This document shows positions 21,421 to 31,120 of a stretch of 64,000 nt of DNA, one piece after another. The notes below the pieces were generated by a model. The model was given only the letters and a program-made list of their open reading frames with translations. It was not told where the DNA came from and made no database searches. Made by a program: the position numbers and the translations under genes. Source of the stretch: Ziziphus jujuba (Eukaryota; Streptophyta; Magnoliopsida; Rosales; Rhamnaceae); NCBI RefSeq assembly GCF_031755915.1, contig NC_083381.1:5406501-5470500 (forward strand), read 5' to 3'. Positions within the stretch are counted from its first letter, which is position 1; each line of letters starts with the position of its first letter.

Positions 21421-22639
21421 GCTTCATTAAGGGTAAATTAGACTAATTAACTATTTTTTAGGAGGAATTAGATAAAAGGAAAGTAGTAGAGAGCAAGTAA
21501 TATACAGTTTCCTTTTCACACATGAAATTCGTCCAACCCTCTTCATGGCTTAAAAAAGGTATCTTCCAAGACTCCCACATTGAAAATAAAGAGAGAAAAA
21601 GATTCCCAAGGCCCTATATATATAGCCCCCACCACATTGAAGGAAGATATACAAGTTTAGAGAGTTATTTAAGAGCTTTTAGGAGACTTAAATAGAAACA
21701 AACCAAATTTTGGGAGTTTCTAAGGTTCTCTTAAGGGTTCTAGGGTTTTAAAGTTTTAGGGTTTTAGAAGATCAATTGGAGAGCTTGGAGGAGGCAGAGA
21801 GACGTGGGCTTGCTTGGAGAAGAAGGCTACGACTTTGAGAGCTCTTGGAGGAGAATTTCTTCAATAGTTTTTATTCTCTTTTCCTTTCTCTTTAATTGTG
21901 AATCTTATTATTTTTAATAATTATGGATGTTGAAATTATTTTTACCATGAACTAATTTTCATAGCTAGGGCTATGATGTAGCCCTAACTATGAAGGTTTA
22001 ATTATTTTAATATATGTTGAGTTTTATTTAATTAGTAATATGTTTTGTTAATAAATCATTGGTATACTTAATGCTTTCATAGGCCGGAAGGAATGAATGA
22101 TTTTAATAATATTTGAGCTTGGAAAAGGATAATATTATGGATCTCCAATGATTTACATGAATGCATAATTGATTGGAAAATAGTTATGTCTCATGCCATA
22201 TTATTTGCTTAATCTATGCTTGATGATTTTGCATGATTTAATTTATAGGCCGGAAGGAATAAATTAGGTTATGTGAATATTATCAATTGTGAGTGGAAAC
22301 TACTTTTGATTAATTTTGTGATTAAGTGTGGTTAACAAAATTACTAGTTAATTAAATTTACATATTTAAGTAATTAAATTGGAATAGTTAGTGGTGAAAT
22401 CAAATGCCCTAGTATTCATAATTATTCAATTCTCTCTCTTACTTGAAATTGATCTAATTTAAATTGATTGCTTTTGTTTAATTTAGTTTTCAATTGCCAT
22501 CTTAAATTTTAGTTCAAATATTATCAAAACCTAATTATCTTTGGTACTTAATACTTAATCCCTTGGGCACGACAACCCTATTTTTCCACTTTATTACTTG
22601 AAAACGATTCGTGCGCTTGCGAGTTGATTTTACACATCA
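21421..22639 (+). repeat. Element B 5' LTR, 5'-truncated
   Basis: It equals 26608-27825 of the 3' LTR. The first ~512 bp, from TGTTAGG to the GCTTCATTAAGGG junction, are missing. It keeps the TATA run and both copies of ATAGGCCGGAAGGAAT (about 22080 and 22247). The end TTTTACACATCA is intact. Confidence 0.93.
21615..21624 (+). promoter_or_regulatory. TATA box of element B LTR
   Basis: TATATATATA sits in the context GGCCC-TATA-GCCCCCACC, with a C-rich stretch just downstream as expected near a transcription start. The same motif is at 26803-26812 in the 3' LTR and at 43311-43320 in the B solo LTR, so it is conserved in the family. Assigning it as the promoter is inference from position and sequence. 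Confidence 0.7.
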
Positions 22640-22645
22640 AGTTTT

Positions 22646-22663
22646 TGGCGCCGTTGCCGGGGA
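22646..22663 (+). other. Element B primer-binding site, tRNA-Asp type
   Basis: TGGCGCCGTTGCCGGGGA begins six bases after the LTR. It is complementary to the 3' end of plant tRNA-Asp (...CCCCGGCAACGGCGCCA, from memory). This type of site occurs in Athila/Tat-lineage gypsy elements and differs from the tRNA-Met sites of G1 and C. Confidence 0.88.
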
Positions 22664-23015
22664 TTAAGGCATTAATATTAATTTGGATTGGGTTTAGTAG
22701 TACTTTGAACATTGTTTTCTTATTTTAAATTTTTATATTTATTTCTTAATTTTGGTTTTAGTGTTGCATGGTAGGGTTTTAATTCTTTGCTTGTTTGGCC
22801 AACTTGCTTTGAATTTTTAATACTTATTTTAAATTTATTGGTGTCTAGGTTAAAAGTTATGCATACTTAGGATTTTTTCTTATTTTCAACTTTTGTTTAT
22901 CTTTATTATTTTCAATTTTAGTTTGTATACCAGGGTTTAATTTTAATTATTTGCTTGACAAACTTGCAATTAATTTTAACCTTTGTTTTGTTAGTGTTTT
23001 CTTTTTAGGAAAATC
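22664..23015 (+). other. Element B leader
   Basis: No gene in 352 bp between the primer-binding site and the ATG. The sequence is T-rich with ATTTTAATT and TTGCTTG repeats. It has no long frame and no clear splice sites. Confidence 0.75.
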
Positions 23016-24296
23016 ATGGAATATCAAGCTTATGGTCATCAACCTTATTGGGATTATGGGGAGCCAACTAGTTCTCCAAGTGATAATTTTGTCAAGTTAC
23101 AAAAGAATCTTGCAATCATGTCTAAACTCGTTGCAAATTTTAGAGTTCAACCTGTATCTTGTGAATGGTGTGGAGTAAATCATTCAAGTGAAAATTGTCA
23201 AGTGGGGAATCCTTTTGCTCTAGAAGACTCAATTGAAGACTTATCAAGACAATATAATCAAGTTGCAAATTTTGGGATTCAAGCTATAACATGTCAATGG
23301 TGTGGAGGCAATCATTTAAGTGAACATTGTCAAGTGGGAAATCCTTTTGCTCCGGAGGAGCCATTCGAAGACTTTCCCAACACATATAATTCTGGATGGA
23401 GTGATCGACAAAGTTATTCAAGGTATGACAATTCAGATCTTTCAAGTTATCAAGTGAGCACATCTTTGATCGAGTGTATGGAAAGGCATAGGGAAACATT
23501 TTCTAAATGTTATGATGCGATTGGCAAGTTGCAAAATCAATATTCTCCAAGTACAAACTTTCAAGTTCAATTGGAGCAACCAACGACAACTTTTTCACAA
23601 GGATCTCAAGAAGACTTGGAAATTAACATGGAGATTACTTGTAATAAGCAAGTTGATGAATTTGAATCCTTTCAAGAGCCACATAATGATGACAAATTTG
23701 AGGAACATGATGAGGTGTCTATAAGGAGTGAAATGCAACAAGAATCTTCAATTTTGGATAAGTTTAATGAAGTACACACACATGACCAAGATTGCCCACC
23801 AAAAGAAGTTTCCCAACGCACTATCACTAGTTCATGGGAATTTTCTAATTTTCTTTCAAATTCATTGCAAAAAGGGCTTAAGGATCATGAAGAGGATAAG
23901 TCAAGGAATCAATCAAGCCAAAAGTTGGCCAAATCCGATGAGTATAAAGCTATGGCCGCACTTCAAGAAGATTGTTTACCAACAGAGACTAAATCTCAAA
24001 TTTTCAAGCCAAATATTGAATTTTCAAGAGCCCAAGATGTATATCCATGCTCCAAAAATGCAATTGGGGTTGAATGCATCCCAAAAGGAGACAAACAAAG
24101 CATTTTTGGACCTAAAAGAATCCAATCTACCAAAAAGAAAGTTCAATTCATGCTTTTAATTCAAATTGAGACTTATATAGGACAAGGAGTTAAAAGTTTG
24201 CTAAGGCCACAAGATTATCATCATGCACAATTTCCATATCATAAGCTTGGACAATATTATGAGGATGACATCATTTATATATTTAATCCAGGTTGA
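23016..24296 (+). CDS. Element B gag-like protein with two zinc knuckles (426 aa)
   Basis: This is the only long undamaged frame in the window, from ATG (GGAAAATCATGGAATATC) to TGA. Residues about 39-82 and 83-126 are a tandem repeat of about 44 residues. Each holds a CX2CX3HX4C motif (C49, C52, H56, C61 and C93, C96, H100, C105) followed by QVGNPFA. This is one residue shorter than the retroviral CX2CX4HX4C knuckle but matches the CxxCGGxH form of Athila-type gag. The middle (about 175-330) is hydrophilic and acidic, with Gln, Asp and Glu in plenty. The C-terminus has a conserved-looking YYEDDIIYIFNPG end. No protease, RT or integrase motif is visible. It probably binds element RNA or DNA. 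The capsid part of a normal gag is not recognisable, so calling it gag is inference. The intact frame between near-identical LTRs suggests it was under selection or very recently copied. Confidence 0.85.
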   Translation: MEYQAYGHQPYWDYGEPTSSPSDNFVKLQKNLAIMSKLVANFRVQPVSCEWCGVNHSSENCQVGNPFALEDSIEDLSRQYNQVANFGIQAITCQWCGGNHLSEHCQVGNPFAPEEPFEDFPNTYNSGWSDRQSYSRYDNSDLSSYQVSTSLIECMERHRETFSKCYDAIGKLQNQYSPSTNFQVQLEQPTTTFSQGSQEDLEINMEITCNKQVDEFESFQEPHNDDKFEEHDEVSIRSEMQQESSILDKFNEVHTHDQDCPPKEVSQRTITSSWEFSNFLSNSLQKGLKDHEEDKSRNQSSQKLAKSDEYKAMAALQEDCLPTETKSQIFKPNIEFSRAQDVYPCSKNAIGVECIPKGDKQSIFGPKRIQSTKKKVQFMLLIQIETYIGQGVKSLLRPQDYHHAQFPYHKLGQYYEDDIIYIFNPG

Positions 24297-25486
24297 ACAT
24301 CAAAAGGATGAAGTCAAGCTAATGACTTTAAACAAGCGCTCTAGGGAGGCAACCCAAATTTCTTTCTTTACCTTATATTTATCTATTTATTTTAGTTGTT
24401 TTTAGTGGTTTTCTTGTTTTTAGGTTGTTTTGATGTGTTTTGTTTGAGTTTTTGCAAGGTTTTAAGATGTTTAGGTGTAAAAGAGCAAAAGACGAATGTT
24501 GAGAATTTCAAGTCTAAAGTTAGGTTTTTGGAGTATAACCACCTTGAATATGCATTGGAGTACATCAAATTTTTTCACATTACGAGGAACATTCCATGTC
24601 TTCAAAGGGGAGTATTCTTTACCTTTTATTTACTTTTGCTTTATTTTATGTTTTTCACAATGAGGACATTGTTCATTTTAAGTTTGGGGGTGAAAAGCAT
24701 TCTTTGCATCTTTTAAATCTTGTCCATTTAAGTGTTTTTATAAGTTTTCAAAAATGTTAGTTTTAGTTTTTATTTTCCTTCATTATTAAAAAAAAAAAAA
24801 TTTTGTTTTTGTGGTGTTTTCTTAAGTACTTTAATGAGCCAATGATAAGACTATGATTGAAAATAAATTGGTTTTTAGATGGTGGATTTGTTTTTGTGTA
24901 TGCTTAAATGCTTGAAGTTATATTCGCATATTGTTACTTTCAATAAATTTTGAGCACATAATCAATAATGCATAATTTAGATTGTGTTTTGAAGAAGGTT
25001 TGCATGAATTCGAGTACTTTATTATTAATTGAACTCTAGAACTTGCTTGATTATTGCTTGAGGCGAAATCCTAGGTGAATGCATTACTAAGAACATGATT
25101 TAGGCCATCTTTGTTTAAGTTTGAGCCTTTCAAGCCAACCTAATACATTATCTTCCACTAGTACCTTATTTGAGCCTTTAGGATGCATAAAGATGTGTTA
25201 GAGCCTTTTCTTCATTAAAGCACATTTACTTACCCTTTTTGAGCCTTAAATTTCTTTTTCCTACCTTGAACATACTACAAAGAGAGCTTTAATTGAATTG
25301 ATATGAATATATGCTTGTGAGCTTGTTTGAGTGTTGAAAAAGAAAAAAATGAGAAAAAGGAAAAAATAAAGTTTGGAGGTTAAGTATTTGGTGAATTTGG
25401 CTCTAGTATGCATTTTTGTGTAAATTGGAGGTTTGAATGTGCAATAAGAAGAAAAATAATTTTGGGGGTTTAGTGGAAAAGAAAGA

Positions 25487-25518
<32 letters not shown>

Positions 25519-26080
25519 TAAAGAAAGAATATGTGTGATTTGAAGAATGTATGCACAATAAAAAGGAGATAAAGGATATTGAAATTGAAGTTAAAATAAG
25601 AAAAGAAGTTCTAATAAAGAAACAAATTTTACAATTGATTTATTCATTGATATTTAATTTTAGCTTTCTTTCTTTGATTTACTATATCCTATCCTTTTCT
25701 TTCTTTAACCTTATCCATTAGCCTTAACAATAGAAACCATGAAGTCCTAATGATTTAAGGTGGTGCATTAACCTACATTAGTGGAGAGTGATAATTAAGT
25801 CAAGCATATGGCAGCTCATAAGTTATTATCAATCTCTAATTCTTGTAAATTTATTCAAGCATATGATAATTAAGTGTATAAATTGATTTCCACACACACA
25901 CATTGGAAGTATCATATATGTTGGATAGAATATAAGGTATTGAGTTACATAATTACTTTGAAACCATTTGAAAAGTCATATGTTATACAATCTTTGAGGC
26001 ACCTTATTAAAGTATCTTATGTTCTTTAAATAACATTTCATTTTCTTATTCTTTTTCTTTGCTAGGGACTAGCAAATCTT
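24297..26080 (+). other. Element B 3' non-coding region
   Basis: About 1.8 kb without a convincing gene. Frames here (for example around 24396-24716) have low-complexity hydrophobic content from T-rich DNA. Contents: a first polypurine-like motif at 24680, an A-run (24787), four GAGCCTT motifs (25123, 25172, 25201, 25241), and a 27-base A-run at 25486-25512 in an A/G-rich stretch. Similar long non-coding stretches occur in Athila-type elements where an env-like gene may once have been. Confidence 0.7.
24680..24692 (+). other. Internal polypurine-like motif
   Basis: AAGTTTGGGGGTG repeats the core of the motif directly before the 3' LTR (AAGTTTGGGGGTA at 26081), 1.4 kb further upstream. It lies shortly after the ORF, in GGACATTGTTCATTTT context. 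It could prime a second plus strand or mark an older 3' end. Confidence 0.55.
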
Positions 26081-26095
26081 AAGTTTGGGGGTATT
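26081..26095 (+). other. Element B polypurine tract
   Basis: AAGTTTGGGGGTATT directly abuts the 3' LTR (TGTTAGG). Upstream, GGGACTAGCAAATCTT is the context usual in this lineage. It would prime plus-strand synthesis. Confidence 0.85.
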
Positions 26096-27825
26096 TGTTA
26101 GGTCTAAAATATTGATGATTTTATGCCATATTTATAGCTTAATATTTGTTAGTTTGTGTTAATTTGTTATGGAAAGATACTTAATTATGTATTTTTCTTA
26201 ATTTAGGTAAAAGAGGAAGAATTTTAAGAAAACAACCATAAAAATGGATTCTTTGGGTCGAATTATGGTGGGAAGCAAGATTTGAGCTCGAACGAATTAA
26301 GCATTAAAAAGATTTCAAAAAGATACCTTGAAGATTCCATAAAGATTCTATCGGAAATTTCATGATAGAAGTGGATGTCATATGAATCATCAAGATCTGA
26401 GGATTTCAAATGTCTCGTTATTTTTGGATTTCGAGGTGCGAGCAAAAAGTTATCATCATTTAAAGTTTGGAATTTATAAAAAATAATATTCTAGTTATTC
26501 TCCACCATTGATCAAAAGAGGGAATCAAGGCAATTTGAGGGCCAAGATAAAAACAAGTGGCAATAATTGGTTAATTTATCATTAATGAGGCACATGTCAT
26601 GTCACATGCTTCATTAAGGGTAAATTAGACTAATTAACTATTTTTTTAGGAGGAATTAGATAAAAGGAAAGTAGTAGAGAGCAAGTAATATACAGTTTCC
26701 TTTTCACACATGAAATTCGTCCAACCCTCTTCATGGCTTAAAAAAGGTATCTTCCAAGACTCCCACATTGAAAATAAAGAGAGAAAAAGATTCCCAAGGC
26801 CCTATATATATAGCCCCCACCACATTGAAGGAAGATATACAAGTTTAGAGAGTTATTTAAGAGCTTTTAGGAGACTTAAATAGAAACAAACCAAATTTTG
26901 GGAGTTTCTAAGGTTCTCTTAAGGGTTCTAGGGTTTTAAAGTTTTAGGGTTTTAGAAGATCAATTGGAGAGCTTGGAGGAGGCAGAGAGACGTGGGCTTG
27001 CTTGGAGAAGAAGGCTACGACTTTGAGAGCTCTTGGAGGAGAATTTCTTCAATAGTTTTTATTCTCTTTTCCTTTCTCTTTAATTGTGAATCTTATTATT
27101 TTTAATAATTATGGATGTTGAAATTATTTTTACCATGAACTAATTTTCATAGCTAGGGCTATGATGTAGCCCTAACTATGAAGGTTTAATTATTTTAATA
27201 TATGTTGAGTTTTATTTAATTAGTAATATGTTTTGTTAATAAATCATTGGTATACTTAATGCTTTCATAGGCCGGAAGGAATGAATGATTTTAATAATAT
27301 TTGAGCTTGGAAAAGGATAATATTATGGATCTCCAATGATTTACATGAATGCATAATTGATTGGAAAATAGTTATGTCTCATGCCATATTATTTGCTTAA
27401 TCTATGCTTGAGTTTTGCATGATTTAATTTATAGGCCGGAAGGAATAAATTAGGTTATGTGAATATTATCAATTGTGAGTGGAAACTACTTTTGATTAAT
27501 TTTGTGATTAAGTGTGGTTAACAAAATTACTAGTTAATTAAATTTACATATTTAAGTAATTAAATTGGAATAGTTAGTGGTGAAATCAAATGCCCTAGTA
27601 TTCATAATTATTCAATTCTCTCTCTTACTTGAAATTGATCTAATTTAAATTGATTGCTTTTGTTTAATTTAGTTTTCAATTGCCATCTTAAATTTTAGTT
27701 CAAATATTATCAAAACCTAATTATCTTTGGTACTTAATACTTAATCCCTTGGGCACGACAACCCTATTTTTCCACTTTATTACTTGAAAACGATTCGTGC
27801 GCTTGCGAGTTGATTTTACACATCA
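26096..27825 (+). repeat. Element B 3' LTR, complete
   Basis: 1730 bp, TGTTAGGTCTAAAATATTG...GATTTTACACATCA. It is the reference copy for the family here; related pieces are at 10313-11215 and 11332-11833 (inverted) and 42614-44270. TATA run at 26803-26812. Confidence 0.94.
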
Positions 27826-28116
27826 TAAGTCAAATTAAAACAATTGATTTCTATTAAATGTTTTAGGTGTTTAAAGAGAAAAAAGAGAATTCTGAATATT
27901 TTTCTGCATCAATAATATACTGAATTTTTATAAATATTTTTCTGTATCAATAATGTACTGAATTTTTACTCAATAAAAATTCAGTACATTATTGATACAA
28001 AAAAATATTTATAAAAATTCAGTATATTATTGATACAGAAAGATATTTAGAATTCTCTTTGTTCTTTTTGAACACTTAAAACACTTAATAGAAATCAAGT
28101 GTTTTAGTTTGACTTA
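27826..28116 (+). repeat. Palindrome of G1 LTR sequence, 143-bp arms
   Basis: Left arm 27826-27968 and right arm 27974-28116 are reverse complements, with about 11 mismatches by eye and no length difference, around a 5-base spacer CTCAA. The sequence is the G1 LTR block TAAGTCAAA...CTGTATCAATAATGTACTG. It can form a long hairpin. The left arm starts exactly at the end of the B 3' LTR. Confidence 0.9.
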
Positions 28117-28277
28117 TCAATAGGACATCCATCATCTATTGTGGCGTCTTCATCATATACCAAGGTTTCTAATCACAAGTTGATTAGGGGTTAAGGTGAT
28201 ATTAAAATCTGAACTTAATTTTTGATCAGGGGTAATCTTATACTGGTTTAGAAGCAAGTAAACCTAGATTCGTATCA
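27974..28277 (+). repeat. G1 LTR, 3' part, leading a G1d copy
   Basis: Forward LTR sequence from the palindrome to CTAGATTCGTATCA at 28277. The next bases are leader (ATTCATATATTC), so the primer-binding site and about 200 bp of leader are deleted. Confidence 0.85.
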
Positions 28278-29101
28278 ATTCATATATTCAAAAAAAAGAA
28301 AAAAAAGAAGAGAGATTCGAAAGCATATTGCCTAAAAACTTAAAAATTGTGCAATTTGTTTTTGTTTGAAGTGTGGATAGGGTTTGGTTAGATTTTGGCC
28401 TTGGAATTGGAATTTTGATGTTGTTTCTTGCTACTGGAGTTGGTGTTATAATCTTCGAGTGATTTTTTTTTCTTTTTTTTAAAAAAAGAAAAGCCTAAGA
28501 TAAAAAAACAATTTCTGCACAAAGGTCGGTTTTGGTAGAATATTATTGGGAACTGTTTGTTTTCGAGAAACACAATTGTAACTGCTAGGTTGCTAGATTT
28601 CTAATTTTGAGTGCTAAAATTGTTTGGATTAAAATTATTAAAGGATTTGAAACGAAAACTTAAATTAGAAGAACTACAACAAATAACTATGCCATATTTT
28701 GTTTAAACTGTTTTTGTTTGTTGTGTGAATATTTTTTCTAAATTATATCCTTAATTTTTTGGTTTTTTACTATTCTAGTTTGCTCCTTATTAATTTTGAA
28801 AATTGCTTGTTGATTTACCTTATTTTTCTTGGTTAGTAAGGCTGAGACTAGTTTTATCAATTCACTCGGTAATTACTTTTTTTTGTTGCTGTTGTTTAAT
28901 TAGACCATACTCTTAACCTAGTTTTTGTTTTGAGTGTATTTTAGTAGAAATTTGAGGTAATTCTTTAAGTGGAAAAAAGCAAAAGAGTGTGAGCTTGGTC
29001 AAAAGCCGAAACTAGTGTGAAATTTGAGTGCCAAGACCTTGTTTAAGTGAAACACGCGAGGGAGTGAAATTGGTAAAGATTTTTGCATTATTTTTAGTAA
29101 C
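28278..29101 (+). other. G1 leader, 5'-truncated
   Basis: No gene. Starts within the leader at TTCATATATTCAAAA and runs to the gag start. A-runs at about 28291 and 28482 fit the usual leader pattern. Confidence 0.8.
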
Positions 29102-30435
29102 ATGATAGATTCAAGGTTAAAAAGAGGAGATGGTTCTTTAAGAATAAATGAAGAGGAATCCATAGGATATAAAGGGGATTCTAGAACTACGAAAAGTGGA
29201 GTGAACCTACCAACATGATAGCGGTATGGAGATAATTACAACAAATGAATGTTCCCTTTGATCAACTAGATCAAATGATGGACAAGTTTGAAACATCTTA
29301 AGAGGGGGTCGAGTATAAGGCATGAATCACATGAAGGTCGAGGACGTTTTAGGAAGGAATTCGAAGGAGACAACTTTGGAGATAACCTCAAGAAGGAGTT
29401 TAAAGGTATTTTTGCACTCCAAGGAAGGTAAAATCATGGGAGGTAAGCCCGTGAGGAAGATAACAATCTTGGAAACATTAAGGTCAACATAACACCTTTT
29501 ATGGGAAAGAGCGATCTGGAGGCTTGCCTAGAGTGGGAGGAGCATATGGAGATGGTACTCGATTGCCACAACTGTTCAAAGGCAAGAAGGCTAAATTAGC
29601 TGCTTTGGAATTTGGACATTATGCACTCCAATGGTGGAATAATGAGCAAGGTACCTGAAGGAGAGTTGGCAATGAATTAATTACAACATGGTGACAAATG
29701 AAAGGAGCCATGAATTACCATAGGTTGCTGCATCAAAGGCTTCAATCATTATCACAAGGAAGTAGGACTATGGAAGACTACTACACAGTGATGGAGATGC
29801 TCATGATGAGGTTGAGCATGAATAAGGACCATGAAGCAACCATGGCAAGGTTTTTGGGAGGTTTGAATCAAGAAACAACATACTAAGTGAAGTTATAACA
29901 ATATGTGTAATTTAAAGAGATGCTTCATGTGGCCATTAAAATTGAGAACCAATTCAAAAGGAGGGAAAAAACTCACAGTTTGGAGGAGTTTCCAACAGCG
30001 GGAGATCTAATTCAAGTGTTTGGAGAAGCAATCCCACATATCACACAAGGCCGAAATCAAAGCTAGAGGGGGAAAGATACCAATCAGTCAATGAGAGATA
30101 CAAGGCCAAATTCAACTCGAACACCCAAGTTGGAAGGCAAATATGACCTTAAATCCTTAAGAACTCGAGATATTATTTGTTTTAAGTGCCAAGGATGAGG
30201 ACATGTTGCCAACCAATGTCTAATCCAAAAAATCATGGTGTTGAAAGGCAATAGAGAATTGAAGTCCGAAAATGAGGGATCCAAAGCTAAACCAAATTTG
30301 TTGATGAGGAAATTGGAGATGAAGAACATGAAGAAGCCTAGACTCTCAAACCATCAAAGGCCAAATTTAAAAAGAAAACATCTTCCATACCCACTGTGAA
30401 ATTTAAGGCAATATTTGTAGTATGATAATTGATAA
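29102..30435 (+). pseudogene. G1d gag and start of protease
   Basis: The start ATGATAGATTCAAGG at 29102 opens well (GDGSLRINEEES) but decays after about 35 codons. Recognisable blocks: FRKEFEGDNFGD, NIKVNITPFMGKSDLEA, EFGHYALQWW, RLLHQRLQSLSQGSRTMEDY, LMMRLSMNKDHEATMARFLG. The zinc knuckle near 30180 reads CFKCQG*GHVANQC, with TGA where CGA is expected. It passes into the protease start (SMIIDN) and at about 30435 jumps back to mid-gag. Confidence 0.85.
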
Positions 30436-31120
30436 TGGGAGGAGTGTATGGAGATGATCTTTGATTGTCACAACTATTCAGAGGCTAAGAATGTTAAATT
30501 AGCAGCTTTGGAATTTGGACATTATGCACTCCAATGGTGGACAAATGAGCAAAGTACCTGAAGAAGAATAGGTGATGAATTGATTACTACTTGGCGACAA
30601 ATGAAGGGAGCCACGAGGAAGCGATTTGTAGCAACCCATTACCATATGTTGCTACATTAAAAGTTACAATCTTTATCATAAAGTAGTATGTCATTGGAGG
30701 ATTACTACAAGGAGATGGAGATGCTCATGATGAGATAGAGCATGAACGAGGGTAGAGAATTAACCATGGCTTGGTTTCTAGGTGGGTTGAATCGGAGATA
30801 GCCAATCAATTGGAATTACAACAATATGTGGAATTAGAAGAGATGTTGCATGTGGTTATTAAACTTAAGAATCAATTCAAGAGGAGGGGCATAAGTACAT
30901 AGTTTGGAGGAGTATCACACAAGAGGTCAAATCTAAGTGTTTGGAGAAGCAATCCCACATATGATTACAAGCCAAAACCGAAACTAGGTAAAGAAAGCTC
31001 CAATAGACCAAAAAGGGAAGCCAAGGTTCAATCTGTCCAAGCACCAAGGAATGAAGGTAAATCTGATCCTAAACCTTCTAGAACTCATGATATTGTTTGT
31101 TTTAAGTGCCACAGATGAGG
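30436..31120 (+). pseudogene. Second, partial gag in the same G1d copy
   Basis: Starts abruptly at GGAGGAGTGTATGGAGATGATC (gag W-EE-MEMIF block), immediately after protease codons, and repeats the C-terminal half of gag: HYALQWWTNE, KGATRKRF, EDYYKEMEMLMM, VELEEMLHVVIKL, NQFKRRG. The knuckle at about 31101 reads CFKCHR*GHIAN and then a deletion removes its end. Probably it joined by recombination between two G1 copies. Confidence 0.85.

Larger units (their letters stand above)
21421..27825 (+). mobile_element. Element B: non-autonomous LTR retrotransposon, Athila/Tat-like
   Basis: Layout: 5' LTR lacking its first ~512 bp (21421-22639), primer-binding site, leader, one intact ORF (23016-24296), 1.8 kb of non-coding DNA, polypurine tract, complete 3' LTR (26096-27825). 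The internal region is 3456 bp. It has no RT, RNase H, integrase or protease, so mobility would depend on another element's enzymes. Over their shared 1.22 kb the LTRs differ, by eye, only by one T in a T-run and a small difference at GCTTGATGATTTTG versus GCTTGAGTTTTG. That points to recent insertion compared with the wrecked G1 copies. Flanks do not match each other (G1 integrase left, G1 LTR right), so the left end was lost by deletion or recombination. Lineage assignment rests on primer-site and polypurine-tract style and is an inference. Confidence 0.88.

Noticed and set aside
23512..24159. Frames overlapping the B ORF in another register
   Set aside because: They lie wholly inside the 426-codon ORF in a different frame and follow its codons. 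The longer frame has the zinc-knuckle repeats.
24396..24716. 106-codon frame after the B ORF
   Set aside because: T-rich DNA giving a hydrophobic low-complexity peptide. It spans the polypurine-like motif and has no recognisable domain or conserved start.
25486..25512. 27-base A-run as the tail of a LINE or processed gene
   Set aside because: It lies inside element B between ORF and polypurine tract. No target duplication or upstream LINE sequence is present.
24297..26080. Degenerate env-like gene in element B
   Set aside because: No signal peptide, membrane segment or remnant frame could be read; the region is AT-rich non-coding.
27826..28116. Palindrome as a MITE or foldback DNA transposon
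   Set aside because: The arms are G1 LTR sequence, and no target duplication or transposon terminal motif was seen.
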